The notes under the pieces were generated by a model. The model searched no databases. It was not told the origin of the DNA and was given only the letters and a program-made list of their open reading frames with translations. 64,000 nt of DNA from Cephalotrichum gorgonifer (lineage: Eukaryota > Ascomycota > Sordariomycetes > Microascales > Microascaceae), in assembly GCA_900312665.1 (NCBI GenBank), contig ONZQ02000015.1, forward strand, positions 496,001-560,000, in the 5' to 3' direction. Shown here piece by piece: positions 12,075 to 23,277 of this stretch. Position 1 is the first letter of the stretch; every line of letters starts with the position of its first letter. The translations under genes were made by a program, and so were the position numbers.

Positions 12075-13196
12075 ATGACCCCAGGTAGTCTATTTAGTCG
12101 CCAAGACGCGGCGGAAGAGGCAGGCTCCTTTACCGTCACCATCGAGTGCGACGGCGGCAATGAGTTCGACGGTAGGATCGGCCTGCGCGTCTCGGCAATC
12201 TTCGTCATCCTGGTCGGATCGTTTCTTGGCTGCATCACCCCGCTGCTCCTGGCTCGCTTCCCGGAGCGCCGCGTGCCAAGCATAGCGTTGTTCGGAGTCA
12301 GGTACTTCGGGTCTGGCGTCATCGTCGCCACAGCCTTCATCCACCTCCTAGCCCCGGCCATCGAGTCCCTGACCTCGCCATGTCTCCCTGAGGGAAGCAT
12401 TATCACGGAGTATCCGTGGACCGAGGGGATCTGTCTCATGTCCGTCTTCGCTATGTTCTTTGCCGAGATGCTTGCACAGCACTTCGCACTGAGCCGTGAA
12501 CAAGGCGAGGGGAATCCAGCGGCGGATCCTGAGCACGAGTCGGCGGGTGGGCATGACAAGGGGGATGACAGTAAGTCTGAGCCCAAGCCCTTTCTCATGT
12601 TGATGTTCTTCCCCTGGTACATCCACGTTACTTACCACCACGCAATGTGATTAGTACACTCCACCCACCCAAGCCTCAATAAAGCCCCACAAGGCTCCGG
12701 CGCCTTCTCTCTACAGATGACAGGAATATTCGTCCTCGAGTTCGGCGTCATCTTCCACTCCGTCCTAATTGGCCTCTCCCTCGCGGTGTCTGGAGACGAG
12801 TTCGTCGTCCTATACACCGTCCTCGTGTTCCACCAGACCTTTGAGGGGCTTGGCCTCGGCTCCCGCTTCGCCCTCGTCAATTGGCCTCCCGGGAAGGCCT
12901 GGGTCCCCTATCTCCTCAGTTTTGCCTACTCGCTGTCCACCCCCATCGCCATCGCCATCGGACTGGGGGTCCGTGAGGCCTTCCGGCCCGGCACTGAGAC
13001 CGCCATGATTGTGAGCGGCGTGTTCGACTCCATCTCGGCGGGTATCCTCCTGTACACCGGGCTTGTAGGGCTAATGGCACGCGACCTCCTGGTTATGGGA
13101 GGCTCGCAGCGCAAGAGCCTCAGAAAGTCCCTTTGCGCCTTTGTCTTCATGTGCCTGGGTGCTGGATTGATGGCCCTGCTGGGCAAGTGGGCTTAA
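12075..13196 (+). CDS. ZIP-family zinc/iron transporter (Zrt-like)
   Basis: Two exons, best read as 12075-12570 and 12694-13196 (332 residues). The donor GTAAGT at 12571 is strong; the acceptor AAG at 12693 keeps LQMTGIFVLEFGVIFHS, whose Gln aligns with the Q before the same helix in yeast Zrt1/2. An acceptor at 12723 is also in frame and would remove ten residues. About eight helices are visible: three N-terminal ones, a His/Asp-rich cytosolic loop (EHESAGGHDKGDD, residues about 152-165), then helix 4 with the metal-site FHS..IGL and helix 5 with VFHQTFEGLGLG, the hallmark histidines and glutamate of ZIP proteins. The C-terminal end ALLGKWA is typical. It imports Zn2+ (perhaps Fe2+) across the plasma membrane. 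An in-frame ATG at 11988 would add a charged, unlikely N-terminus. Confidence 0.88.
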
Positions 13197-13642
13197 TTTT
13201 TATGTGTCTATGGCTGTTAGGATGATACGCCTGGAGGGGAATATTGAGTCGACTACGATTCTTGCCAAGGTCAAATGAGGCAAGAACATACTTACAGGAA
13301 TCCGAGTTATCGATACAACTGACAAATATTGTCTGATGGCTCCTATGTAGATACGGATATTACAGCACAAATCATGAATCATGAACTTTCCCATCGCTTA
13401 CCCAATCATCTGAGAAACATCTGTAACTATTATGCATCCTTCTAGGTGATCGTCAGCCTCGGTGGACATTGGCGACTGCCAGCCGTGGCAGGTGCTGAAG
13501 TAAATCCGCTGCCATGAGGTTAGCTACTAAATATGTATGTATAAAAAATAAGCTACCCCGCATTTGTCGCTGACTGAGCTGGGCACAGTGCTCACATCTT
13601 ATCATATTCCCTCTCAGATCTAGTCAATCCACCCATTCATAT
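13197..13642. other. intergenic between ZIP and HET genes
   Basis: About 450 bases. Nothing beyond a probable terminator region and the HET gene promoter is seen. Confidence 0.5.
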
Positions 13643-15767
13643 ATGTCCATAGACAAACGCGCCCAGGCACTTCGCGCTGTCATGGCGTCGATGTCTGCTC
13701 CCGTGCCCCCGAGGGCTTGTAAAGGCTGCGAACATCCACGGGAGAGCCAAGACGCGGCAACCTTCGCGATCTCAACGGTGGAAGCTCTAAAGTCGAATGG
13801 GGATGAAGGATGCCCGACGTGTCGCCTTATTTTGCAGGGACTGGAGAAAACTCTAGGCGAGGAGACTGTTTCTGAAAGTGGCAAAGTCCGACTGGAGTTT
13901 AACGGAACGGGAGTCCGAGGTTTCGAGGTGGCCCTAGATGGTGATAATGACAAGCGGGTGTCGTTTTTTGTGTCCCCAGGTAAGATGATTGGTCTACGTA
14001 GTCCGCAGAATCTAAATTGCTAAAGAGTTGCTGAGTATTGACTACCTCCCAGGTGGTTATGAAACTCACCCTGCTACCAAGAGCTGGCCAGTGGGATATG
14101 AAGTCCCTGGGTCGACTTCGTCGCCAGAGAGTCTCGACTGGGCAAAGGCACATATTGACGAGTGCGTTTCCTCGCACTCGGATTGTACCCCAAACCTCTC
14201 CGCCGTCCTTCCATACAGAGTCCTTGACGTTGGCGACTCACCAAACGACGGCATCCGACTTAAAGAGACGGACGGCGAATCCGGTCGATACCTCTGCCTT
14301 AGCCACTGCTGGGGAACTCATGCCTTCCTCTGCACTCTCAAGTCTAACATCGCCTCTCACATGGACAGTATCCCGCACGGGAGACTCCCCGCAACGTTTC
14401 GGGATGCTGTGCACTTTACGCGGCTCCTAGGTGTTCGCTATCTGTGGATCGACAGCCTTTGCATAATACAAGACGACGAGGAGGACTGGCGCGCTCAGGC
14501 GGGGAAGATGGCGGGTATTTACGCGAATGGATACATTACTATCGCAGCGGTACACGCCGAAGGTGCGCGCGGGGGGCTGTTCTCTACCCTGAAGCCCGAG
14601 TTCCAGGTTCACAGCCTATCCCCATCACCAATTCACAAAAATACCGGGAAAGAACCGGGCATACACGCACGCCGCACCCTGTCACACATCTCAACCCGTT
14701 TCCTCGGAAGCCTCTCCGCGTTTTCACCCTCAGGCAAGGAACCTCCGCTCCTTCAGCGGGCCTGGTTCTTTCAAGAGAGATACTTGTCAGAGCGGGTCCT
14801 GTATTTCACATCTGGAGAGCTGGCCTGGCAGTGTTCTGCCCGCACGGCGTGCCAATGTCGCGGTACCCAGGACGATGCTTCCCTTAACGACGGCTCTGCG
14901 ACGATCAAATCGAAGATTGTCAATCCGAAGCAGTACTACCACACATCCGCCCTCACCATTGCCCTTGAGACCAAGGGGAAGGAGGAGGTAGCGCGGAGGT
15001 GGTTGAACTTGGTAGGCGACTATTCTATGCTGGACATGACCTTTGAGCGGGACATATTCCCCGCGCTGTCCGGTCTCGCGAAGGTGTTTAGGAATCTGAT
15101 GGGGGTGGGGTATCAGGCTGGTCTCTGGGACGGATTCATTGTGCCTGGTCTCTTATGGAGTCCTGTGACTGGAAGCAAGAAGAAGTGGGGATGTAGGCCG
15201 CGCGAGTGGCGGGCTCCGACCTGGTCGTGGGCCTCGTCGCTTACAGTAGTATCATTTCCCACCGCAAAGGAGCTACTAAATATGTGCGAGGTTGTTCGTG
15301 CTGACTGCAAGTTACGGGGTCCCGACTCTACAGGGGAGATAGGCAGGGGGAAGTTGGTGCTTCGGGGACGGGTATTCCGGGCGAAGCTGCAATACAGGGC
15401 TCCCACCGAAGAGGTTCATCCGTGGAACCTCTACGCTCTCGACTTTATGAACGAAGGCCTAATTGGCAACGTGTACGCTGATTACGATTTCACTTTAGAC
15501 GGGCCGGGGAACGTGGCGAACGATACCTCTGTGCATTGTTTGCTTGTCGGGATGGGAGCAGAAGAGGGGACGTGCTACCTGCTGATCCTGACAGAGGTGA
15601 TTAGTACGCAAGGGTCACCACAGGTTAAGTTTGAGAGGATAGGGCTTGTGGAGGTTTTCAGACAGAAGACTAGAAGGGTTTCCCCCATTGACGGGACTAT
15701 TCGTGTACTCTCCGGGTATGATGTGATTAGGGAACGGTCCACGGAGGAGACGATTGCAGTTATCTAG
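13643..15767 (+). CDS. heterokaryon-incompatibility (HET) domain protein
   Basis: Two exons (13643-13979, 14053-15767) give 683 residues. The N-terminus (residues 1-110) has paired cysteines (CKGC, CPTC) resembling a small zinc-binding head that often precedes HET domains. The HET domain starts near residue 192 with YLCLSHCWG. It continues with LWIDSLCIIQDDEEDW (about 243-258) and KMAGIYANGYITIAA, and reaches a third block with QERYLSERVLYF...ELAWQC. In known systems such domains trigger cell death when genetically different hyphae fuse. The partner here is not evident. The C-terminal 250 residues are of the usual HET-associated type (REWRAPTWSWAS). An internal Met at residue 14 is an alternative start. 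Confidence 0.9.
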
Positions 15768-16068
15768 GTGATACATAGTATCCTGTTAAGGATTTGCGGC
15801 TGCATGATTACATGTAGTGTCCTGGTGGTTATCGTCGGAGTTGTTTCTATGCAACCGGCATCATGGGGTTAGTCTTGATAACTTGGTAGGAGCTGGAAAC
15901 GTCCCATCGCTGCTCGGGAGAAGACAAAAGAATCAATGCAGGTGCACCACACACGTGACACCAAAGGTAGGCACATAACTATTTGTCATCAGTCCCGTCC
16001 ACGTCAGAAGTTAGTGAGGTAGCATTGTAAAGCTCCAGTGCTCACTGCTCTCGTGCTCGGAACCAAAA
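15768..16068. other. intergenic, promoter of AflR-like regulator
   Basis: About 300 bases. No recognisable site is seen. Confidence 0.45.
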
Positions 16069-17283
16069 ATGACACAACAGGGATCGAAACGTACTGCCTG
16101 CGATAGGTGTAGGTCGCAGAAGCTCCGCTGTCTGCAAACCGAGCAGCACGGGAGTGGCCCTTGTGCCCGCTGCCAGCGAGCCGGCACGGTCTGCGCGACG
16201 AGCGGCGCGAAGCCTGGTGGCCGGCCGCGCAAGGCGAGGGTAACTGCGAACCCCGAGTGTGCGCGGGTAAATGAGAGAGAAGAAGGGCGTCAGTTCTCTG
16301 GTGGCGTGGCCTGGACGCCCCCTGATGAAGCGTTTGGGGACAGGGATTCACGGGGCTCGGCAATTGACGCAGGTGGACTAGGCTGGGCGACGTATAATGC
16401 TGATGGTGTAGTTGGAGGGCAGGAGGGGGGTGACACCAGCGCCTGGCCTACCTTTGACCAGTTACAGTATCCATCCATGGATCTAGACTTCCCCGGTATG
16501 GAATGCGCTATTGACGGCGGCGTCGGTGGGGATATGGAGCCGTCGGGGGGCAGCGTGCCTGGGACCGATCCCGAGAAGGAGAGCCTTCTCCCAAAATATC
16601 CTAACACTGAGGATATACTCATTGCACTCTCCCGACTTAACGACTCCATATCGCAACAGATCTCATGGTCGAAGGCGTACAATCCTGATCCGGAGATGTC
16701 TAATACGGCTGGCCCCCCGACCGCCCCGACGACCCCGATAACCCTATCACCGAACGCGAACGCCGTGGCAGCCGCGCTCAAGTCCACTGCCGATCTCTCC
16801 ACGATTCTCCGTGCCATATCTGAATACCGTGCCGGCCGGTATTCTCCTCTGAGCCCAGTCAGCACGCCGACGGCTCTCCTCGTGCTCTCCAGCTACATGC
16901 TCCTCATGCAGAAATACGCCATCACCTTTCGATGTCTGGCCAGGATATTCCGAGAGAGGCCAGACTCCATAGGGACCTGCTCGTCGACCACCCAGTCCCA
17001 GTTCAAGGTCGCTGGTCTCAACGGTATCGACAACCGGCTTTACGTGAAGATCCTGGTGCAGGTTATCGAGCACCATATCGAGGCACTTGAGAACCTCCTC
17101 GGACTCCCGGCTGATTTCACCGTTTCAGAGCGAGAACCGGCCTCAGGTGGGCTTTTCAGTGATGTGGGGCTACTCCCAATTGCCAACTTGGTCATGTCTC
17201 GCAGCGACGGCTCTGAGGGCTCTGGGAAGAGCCAGGTAGTATCTGTGCGGGAAGGAATCGAAGAAGCGAAAAGCCTGCTATAA
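16069..17283 (+). CDS. Zn2Cys6 transcription factor, AflR-like
   Basis: Single exon, 404 residues. The binuclear zinc cluster occupies residues 11-42: Cys11, 14, 21, 32, 35 and 42 in CDRCRSQKLRC...GPCARCQRAGTVC. A basic GRPRKARV linker follows. The CDRC-x-Q-KLRC core with a GPCARC second half is the form found in AflR-type regulators of polyketide clusters. The C-terminal half (LSTILRAISEYRAG, residues about 240-400) matches the general pattern of the aflatoxin-regulatory domain family, with a predicted helical bundle. It is a nuclear regulator. No polyketide synthase is present in this window, so either its targets are elsewhere or it acts on the adjacent NmrA-like gene, which carries a TCG-N5-CGA motif upstream. 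Confidence 0.88.
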   Translation: MTQQGSKRTACDRCRSQKLRCLQTEQHGSGPCARCQRAGTVCATSGAKPGGRPRKARVTANPECARVNEREEGRQFSGGVAWTPPDEAFGDRDSRGSAIDAGGLGWATYNADGVVGGQEGGDTSAWPTFDQLQYPSMDLDFPGMECAIDGGVGGDMEPSGGSVPGTDPEKESLLPKYPNTEDILIALSRLNDSISQQISWSKAYNPDPEMSNTAGPPTAPTTPITLSPNANAVAAALKSTADLSTILRAISEYRAGRYSPLSPVSTPTALLVLSSYMLLMQKYAITFRCLARIFRERPDSIGTCSSTTQSQFKVAGLNGIDNRLYVKILVQVIEHHIEALENLLGLPADFTVSEREPASGGLFSDVGLLPIANLVMSRSDGSEGSGKSQVVSVREGIEEAKSLL

Positions 17284-17612
17284 TGCCTTGCTATCAAATC
17301 TAAGGCCGGATTCGACATATCTATATTCCCCCGGGAATGATTCGCGGACAAGGCAGGTACGGGGATTGGTGGAGCCGAAAATTCGGCCTCCGAATGTGAA
17401 AACCAGCCGAACGAAAACCCTCCGAAGGTATCACGATCCAAGCTCCGAAACCATCGGAAACCCTCCGAATTCGGGAAGAACGCGAACTACTTAAGGGCCC
17501 GCTGCCCGCCGCATAATTATTTCTCGTTTTCATCCCCTCGTCGAAGAAACAACGCGCCCCTCAATTTATCGCGCTCACTACAATCTTGGGACGAGAAAAT
17601 ACCAGCTTCATC
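17284..17612. promoter_or_regulatory. promoter region of NmrA-like gene with TCCGA/TCGGA repeats
   Basis: Between about 17383 and 17475 the pentamer TCCGA or its complement TCGGA occurs at least five times, and CCGAATTCGG at 17465-17474 is a perfect palindrome. The density suggests a zinc-cluster protein binding region. Confidence 0.45.
17383..17393 (+). promoter_or_regulatory. AflR-type operator TCG-N5-CGA
   Basis: TCGGCCTCCGA matches the palindromic AflR consensus TCG-N5-CGA exactly. It is 220 bases upstream of the NmrA-like start and about 100 bases after the AflR-like gene. Confidence 0.45.
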
Positions 17613-18632
17613 ATGGCCACCATCCAGAGAGTTGCCATCTTCGGTGTAGGTCTGCGCTTTGCGCCTTATCGGGTTTTAAGACTAACTATATTAGGCCTCC
17701 GGACACTTCGGTGTTCCCATCACCGATGCCCTGGTCACGGCAGGATTCGACGTGACCATCATCACCCGAGCCGAGTCCTCCTCCACCTTCCCCGATGGCA
17801 TCCCCGTCATCCGAACTAGCTACACCATCGGCAAGCTCACTGAAGCTCTCAGGGGCCAGGACGCGGCTGTCTGCGTCGTCGGTATACCCGGAATACCTCA
17901 TCACAAAGCCATGATCGACGCCGCGGAGGCAGCGGGAGTGAAGCGCTTCATCCTCAATGAGTTCGACTGGGGCCCGGACTTCCAAGGTCTTCCCGAATTT
18001 AACGACATATCAGCGGGCCGTGCCGAGGGGCGGAACCACGCCGCGGCCCTGGCGGAGGCGAACCACAACTTCACGTATACTGGCATCGCCATCGGCAATC
18101 CGATCGACTGGGTCAGTCACTTCGCACAACACGGGTTTAGCGCGGATGTTCGGAAATCTAACAGGTGACTGTACAGGCACTTAGAGCGTTCCCATTCATG
18201 GGCTTCAACATCCCCGAGCGCTCCGCCGTGATATTCGACGCCGGCACTGAGCAGTTCACTGCAACTACACTACAGGGCATCGGGCAGGCCGTCGTCGGGG
18301 TCCTGAGGAAGCCCGCCGAGACGGCGAACCGGCGCGTAAAGGTTCGGTCTCTCAAGGTGTGTCAGAACGAGATCCTCGAGGCGTTCGAGAAGGCGACGGG
18401 TAATGCGTGGGACGTGAAGCGGGGGTCGACGAAGGACCTTCTCGTGTCCGGGAGGAGGAAGAAGGGGGAGGGTGATGGGAGCTGGGTTATGGACTTGGTT
18501 GTGGCACAGCTTTATGAAGAAGGGGTTGGACGTAGCATCGTGGCGGCGTCTAGGGAGGAATCCGATGCGGATCTGCTTGGGGTGGAGGAGGAGACAGTCG
18601 ACGGCGTCGTGGGGAAGGCGTTGAAAGGGTGA
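17613..18632 (+). CDS. NmrA-like / isoflavone-reductase-type NAD(P)-binding protein
   Basis: Three exons (17613-17645, 17695-18111, 18177-18632) give 301 residues. The first exon is 33 bases; the 49-base intron has a GACTAAC branch site and rejoins the Rossmann motif as IFG-ASGHFG, a GxxGxxG NAD(P) site at residues about 11-17. The body continues VTIITRAESS, GQDAAVCVVG, RFILNEFDWG and IAIGNPIDW, then ALRAFPFMGFNIPER. This is the NmrA/phenylcoumaran benzylic ether reductase subgroup of atypical short-chain dehydrogenases. Such proteins either reduce aromatic or secondary-metabolite substrates or act as redox-sensing regulators. The catalytic lysine of true reductases is not obvious. It is downstream of, and co-directional with, the AflR-like gene, so co-regulation is plausible. 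Confidence 0.85.
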
Positions 18633-19253
18633 TGTTTAAGGGTATCACAGCTTTGTGGCATCAGAGAACGGATGATAATAGGCGTGTTCTACGAACTCAT
18701 TCGGTGTACTTTGTACAAGCAGGAAGGTCCGCAACAGCCTGAGCCCCTGCAAATACCTCATTCAAATTACCCTTGTCTTTTATTAGTAACACCTACTCTT
18801 GCTGTCCCCCCCGTCCAAGTATGCCAAGAGATCCTTCAGTTCCTTAATGTAACTGTGCTAGTTCCTGGTTCATTATGGAAAATTAGGCAACAGCACCGCA
18901 ATCACCAGTAGAAACCAACGATTCAGGTCCATGCGTTTACACCACTTGCCTGAGATTGAGTACACTACCCGCCAAGCTTGATATGGACTGGGAGGAATAA
19001 CTCAATGAGCCCGACTGGGCGGCAGGGTGGACCCGGATTCTACTCCCTAGAAACGAGTCTAAATTTCGACCTGTCTACCGAAGGAATCATCGTATTAACT
19101 CCTTTTCTATTCTTCTTGTCCTGCGGGACTGTCGACGAAATTTTAGGAGTTCAGAGGAAAGCTGCAGCAGAGGAGCTAGAGCATTGTCGCTTTCTTCCGA
19201 ACCTGGCACCGCCCATTCCTTCTTTAACCACATTTTCACCTGTCTAACTCGAT
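18633..19253. other. intergenic, no gene supported
   Basis: About 620 bases. Only short frames are present. It holds the 3' end of the NmrA-like gene and the promoter of the next gene. Confidence 0.5.
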
Positions 19254-20285
19254 ATGGTCGCGAATACGATTCTTGAGCGCGCCGCACTCGCGTGTGGAAT
19301 TCTCGCGACTGCGGCTTTGGCAGAGCAGACGGCGGTGGTAAGAAGAAAACCCCTTTTCTTTATTCGGAGGGCTTGACAGACTGGTATCGAGGGGGTATAT
19401 CCTCAACCATCAATGTAATTGACACCTTTTTAGCAAGTCTGGTTCCCGTGGCTTTATCAAGGTGATGCGGAGGAGTTCTTTGGGAAAGCGGAGGGGATTG
19501 TGCAGAAGACGGTGAGTATCTGGTGATTCCTATTCCCCTCCTCGCAAGCCCAGGGGCTCCTGATACCTATTGGTAATTCAGGATGTTGTGTTTATTGACA
19601 CGATGGATGGCCGGACCACGACAGATTGGTGACGCCGTGGTGGTTATCATCGACTACTACCCTGGTTACCCTGGACTCGCCCTCACTCCCACGGCTACCG
19701 TTGGACCGCATAGTGAGTCTCCCTATCCTCAGGTGTCCCTTAATTTTCTTCTCCACGCTGACGTATTCAATAGCCTACCACCACGAGTATTCCTACAGTT
19801 ACATCTCCCCCTACATGCGGCACGAAGACGAGGTAAAGGTCTTGTAGGTCTCCCCGCATCCGAAAGCCGCTCGCTACCTAAGATCCCTTCAATTCAACAG
19901 CTGATGATGGCACAGGGCGAAACTTGTCGATTGTACCTTCTCGGGCTGTCCCGTTGCCACGACGGGATCCTGCACCGCGTCGGCCGTGTTCGGCAGCTTG
20001 ACGCAAACTAAGACGGCTACTCTTGTCGCCTCGGACCTTAAGTTTTATCCATTCACCCTTGCCCCTCCTCTCACCGAATCATTGCCCATTAGCTGCGGGA
20101 ACGGCGGTGGAAATAGCGAAGCGAATCCTACAGGGTCCGAGGCTACCGTGACAGCGAACAACGAGGCCTCTCCAACATCGGGCGACGAATCTGCTCCGGA
20201 GGATGCGCCGAGTGGTGGGTGGAGGGTCTCCGCCTCGTGGTCCGGTCTTGTTTCCGCCGTTTGTCTTATTTCTGCTGTTATCTAG
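19254..20285 (+). CDS. small secreted GPI-anchored-type protein (family copy 1)
   Basis: Five exons (19254-19337, 19434-19511, 19625-19712, 19774-19843, 19916-20285) give 229 residues. A signal peptide spans residues 1 to about 23 (CGILATAALA). The third exon was placed by comparison with the copy at 30724: both have an 84-base first exon and an intron between K/T-T and x-GD. A more obvious acceptor at 19581 leads to a stop. Cysteines occur in VDCTFSGCPV and GSCTAS. A Ser/Thr/Gly/Asn-rich stalk (residues about 170-205) precedes a C-terminal hydrophobic tail (WSGLVSAVCLISAVI), the layout of a GPI-anchored cell-wall or surface protein. Its function is unknown. The exon-4 end (GTAGGT at 19844) is the least certain junction. 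Confidence 0.62.
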
Positions 20286-20658
20286 CACTTGCGGTGTAAC
20301 GGCTACCAGGGAAACAGAGTTCCGATAGTGGCCACAGGAATCCTCACTCGTTACTCTACATATATTCCGTCGTCATATATGGAGAGGAGTACATTTGCAG
20401 GTCATCCATCTCGGCTGCATATTGGTTTACTTACTGTCCAGTCGGCCAAGGCTTGTAAGTTTCACAGGGAATAGGCGCTTCAGTCTATGATCGAAAATAT
20501 TGCGACTCGAAGGGCCGCACTCATGCCCGGCACCATCTCTATATGCCATATATACTATTACGAGCTATATACATCCGGCGTGGTGCATATGTATGCAAAT
20601 CCGCCGAAATGAAAGCAAATCAAATCATGAACAAATACGCGAGACGTGAAACCATGCA
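20286..20658. other. convergent 3' intergenic region
   Basis: Lies between convergent gene ends. AT-rich; nothing else is seen. Confidence 0.5.
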
Positions 20659-23277
20659 TCAGAGCGCCAGAGGCTCTGCAAACGTATAGGTAGCCTCCTC
20701 TCCGCTCAGTGTAGTCCAGATGACCAGCGGCTCGTTGCCCAGCTCGTCCACCGTAAAGGATGCCACTGTGCCAACGCTTCCCGCCCAGGACAGGGTGGCA
20801 GGGATCGGGACGTCACATTTGTTGTCTTTCGCTGTGATTGTCACGCCCGTGATGGCCGTGGAGTCGTCAGATAAGGTGTAGGTGAGTTCCGGCTCGCATT
20901 GGCTACCAGGGATTAGTAGTCTGGAGGTAGAGTCAGGAGGTGGTTGGTGCTTACTCTAGGGCCATACGATCGAGGAATGCGTGGGCTATGTCGTCATGTT
21001 TCAAGGACCGAATAGGCCAGTTTGTTCTGTTCCGCGTTAGTATGGGTGGGAGCCGGACATGAGGGTCTAGGAAGCGTCGCCAAGGGTACATACAGGCGCA
21101 GCAGCTCTTGAGTTATGGACTCCACCCAGATCTGGAGCAACGAAAACTTTCCAATCTGATCGCCGATCTGTACGGTATCCATGCCGGTCGCGCGAGTGTT
21201 AGCTTGGTGGAACATGTACCTGCCAAGCAATGGTCAGTGCAACTTTCCCAGCCAGGTGTGGTAGGCCTCGGAGCGGAGCAGCATACGGATCATGATGAAG
21301 GCCCAAGAGATAGCGAACATTGGTGGAGATCTCAACGTCCATGAGATCAATGAATGTTACGTCCTCTGGTCTCTGAGTTGTTTCGATCCACTCCCTGGTG
21401 GTGCATTCGGGTGTATCACAGTTGTAGTAGATATTCGTAGCTTTTGGCCGTTAGACACGCGCCCGTCGTACGTCCAAGTGGTGAAAGGGAAGGGGAAGGG
21501 GAAGGGGACTTAGGGGAAGGGGACTTACCCCATCGTGGAACGATGACCAGCCCTTCATGCCCGTTGTCCTCCACGTTCGAAATCTTTGGCCAAAAGTCGC
21601 TCTCCTAATTTCAGTTAGAGCTAGAAGAAACCCAAGCTTCCATGTGAAATGTTGACTTACCGAGTTTCGCAGAAGCGGCCTCGTGTTATCCCCCACGACG
21701 TACTTGATGCCATTATCCATCCAGGCCCTAATGACATCTGCATTGTGCAGGCCTGTGATGGCCGGCGGGACAATCCCCTCGGGAGAAAACCTCTCTCCGT
21801 CAGCTATGCCCACCTGTATCAGCCAGTCCCTATTAAACGCAATCTCACGCCACGCGTCGTCATATGTCGCATTGTTCAGCTCCAGGTGCGTAAACGTATG
21901 CGACACGTGCGCAAAAGCGTCGCGGTTCTCCGGGACCATGAACCACGCGGCCAGGAGGTCGATCTCGCAGCACTCTATCGTCCAGTTGTAGTCCTGGAAT
22001 TCAGGAGGCCAGACGTCCACGCCGGTCCCGGGGGGCTTCATGAACTCGAGGGGCGGGTCGACAACCTCGGGGTAATCAATGGTCTCGTTTGGATCGCAGA
22101 TCTCCCACCCCTCGTCGGTGTCCGTCGCGACTATGATATCCCCGTTGCCGTTGTGGCACAGGTCCATGAAGTAATCGGACCCCTCAGGAAGCCGGGCGTT
22201 GATATCTACCTGCCAGGCCTTGTGGATCTCGAAGTCTTCGACGACGGTGCGGAAGACTTCATCGGTGGGCCAAAACATGGGTGTGTCTAGGTGAACGTCG
22301 TCGACCTGGGTGTTGAGGTAGATCTTTCGGTGGCCGAGGACTGACCGTTCTGGTTAGTACCATGCGTAGGCATTGATTTGGAGAGCCCTAAGGGTTTGGG
22401 GGTCGGAGGTTGGGACCTACAAATTCCACGGGTCATCCAGTGGATGTATGCGTGTTGGAGATAGTTCGACGCCACCGACCAGTCGGTGGCCCAGGACATG
22501 AAGAAGACCATTTGCTCGCGGCCATCAATGTTATTGATAACCGCCGCCACACTCTCCTCCGTAAACATCTCTCCCCCAGGACTAAACTCTGCGAACGCCG
22601 TGGCGATGGAGTCGTCCGTGATGGTGGCTGGATAGTGCCACAAGCCGGTGGTGCTTAGGGGCGTGTCTCTATGAAAAGAATAGGCAAGGTTACCCTCAAG
22701 CTTATAAGGTTGTTAGAGCCACCGCAAGCAACTTACATCTTCAGTCTCGCCGTGGTGAACTGGCTATCGTCAATGATGCTGATAGTCTGTTCAACACCCT
22801 CGTCGCAGCAGCCTAGGCCGCTGGGATTGGCAGTAGTAACACCTAATACCCTGTGAGCTGGTGCCCCCAAGAAGTATGATATACGGGTAGCCTACCGAAT
22901 TCCGACGTAGGGAATACGTTAAGCCGGACTAATCGCACCCCGAATGAAGTCTGGTACTCGTACACGCTATCCCACTGCTCTTCCGTAAGAGCCGACCTCC
23001 AGCCATCATCGTAGTCATACCCGACCTCATTCAGGACGACGATGCCCCCGTAGTTCCCGTCCTCCTCGGAGCTAGTCAGCTCAGGGAGCGCAGCGCCTTC
23101 CCGCGGTACAAGGAGGACCTCGTAGGGGATTCCGTAGCCACGGAGGCCCGAGGTTCCGGAGGCGGCGGTGGCGTCATCTTCGGCTAATATTAGGATGGTG
23201 CTTGAGAGGGTGCGGGCGTCCCCCAGGGCTGCTTGAAGGGCGATCAGCGCGCCCCAGGCGAGGGCTCTGAGATGCAT
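20659..23277 (-). CDS. agd3-like: Agd3-like secreted polysaccharide deacetylase (CE18-type)
   Basis: Nine exons on the minus strand: 22896-23277, 22737-22842, 22421-22668, 21661-22340, 21529-21604, 21287-21440, 21094-21219, 20955-21026, 20659-20902. The total is 695 residues and every junction is in phase. A signal peptide covers residues 1 to about 21. Landmarks are EYQTSFGVRLVRLNVFP, CCDEGVEQTISI, GLWHYPATITDDS, RKIYLNTQVDDVHL, HVSHTFTHLEL (the catalytic metal-site histidine motif), RWATNIYYNCDTPEC and GLHHDPYMFHQAN. These match Agd3, which removes acetyl groups from GalNAc in the fungal exopolysaccharide galactosaminogalactan and so makes it cationic and adhesive. The Asp pair of the VDD motif is the expected metal ligand/base. 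It is transcribed away from the spherulin-4-like gene at 24939. The 5' part is intron-dense; intron 5 contains a G4-capable tandem repeat. Confidence 0.9.
21486..21528 (+). repeat. GGGGAA-rich tandem repeat within an intron
   Basis: Repeats of GGGAA/GGGGAA, with GGGGAAGGGGACTTA twice in a row, fill the 5' part of intron 5 of the deacetylase gene. The duplicated unit contains the 5' splice site of the minus-strand gene (GTAAGT), so a decoy CTAAGT lies 16 bases into the intron. Confidence 0.6.

Noticed and set aside
19581..19624. Acceptor at 19581 for exon 3 of the first GPI-type gene
   Set aside because: It reads into a stop (DW*). The acceptor at 19624 keeps the frame and matches the intron position in the paralogue.
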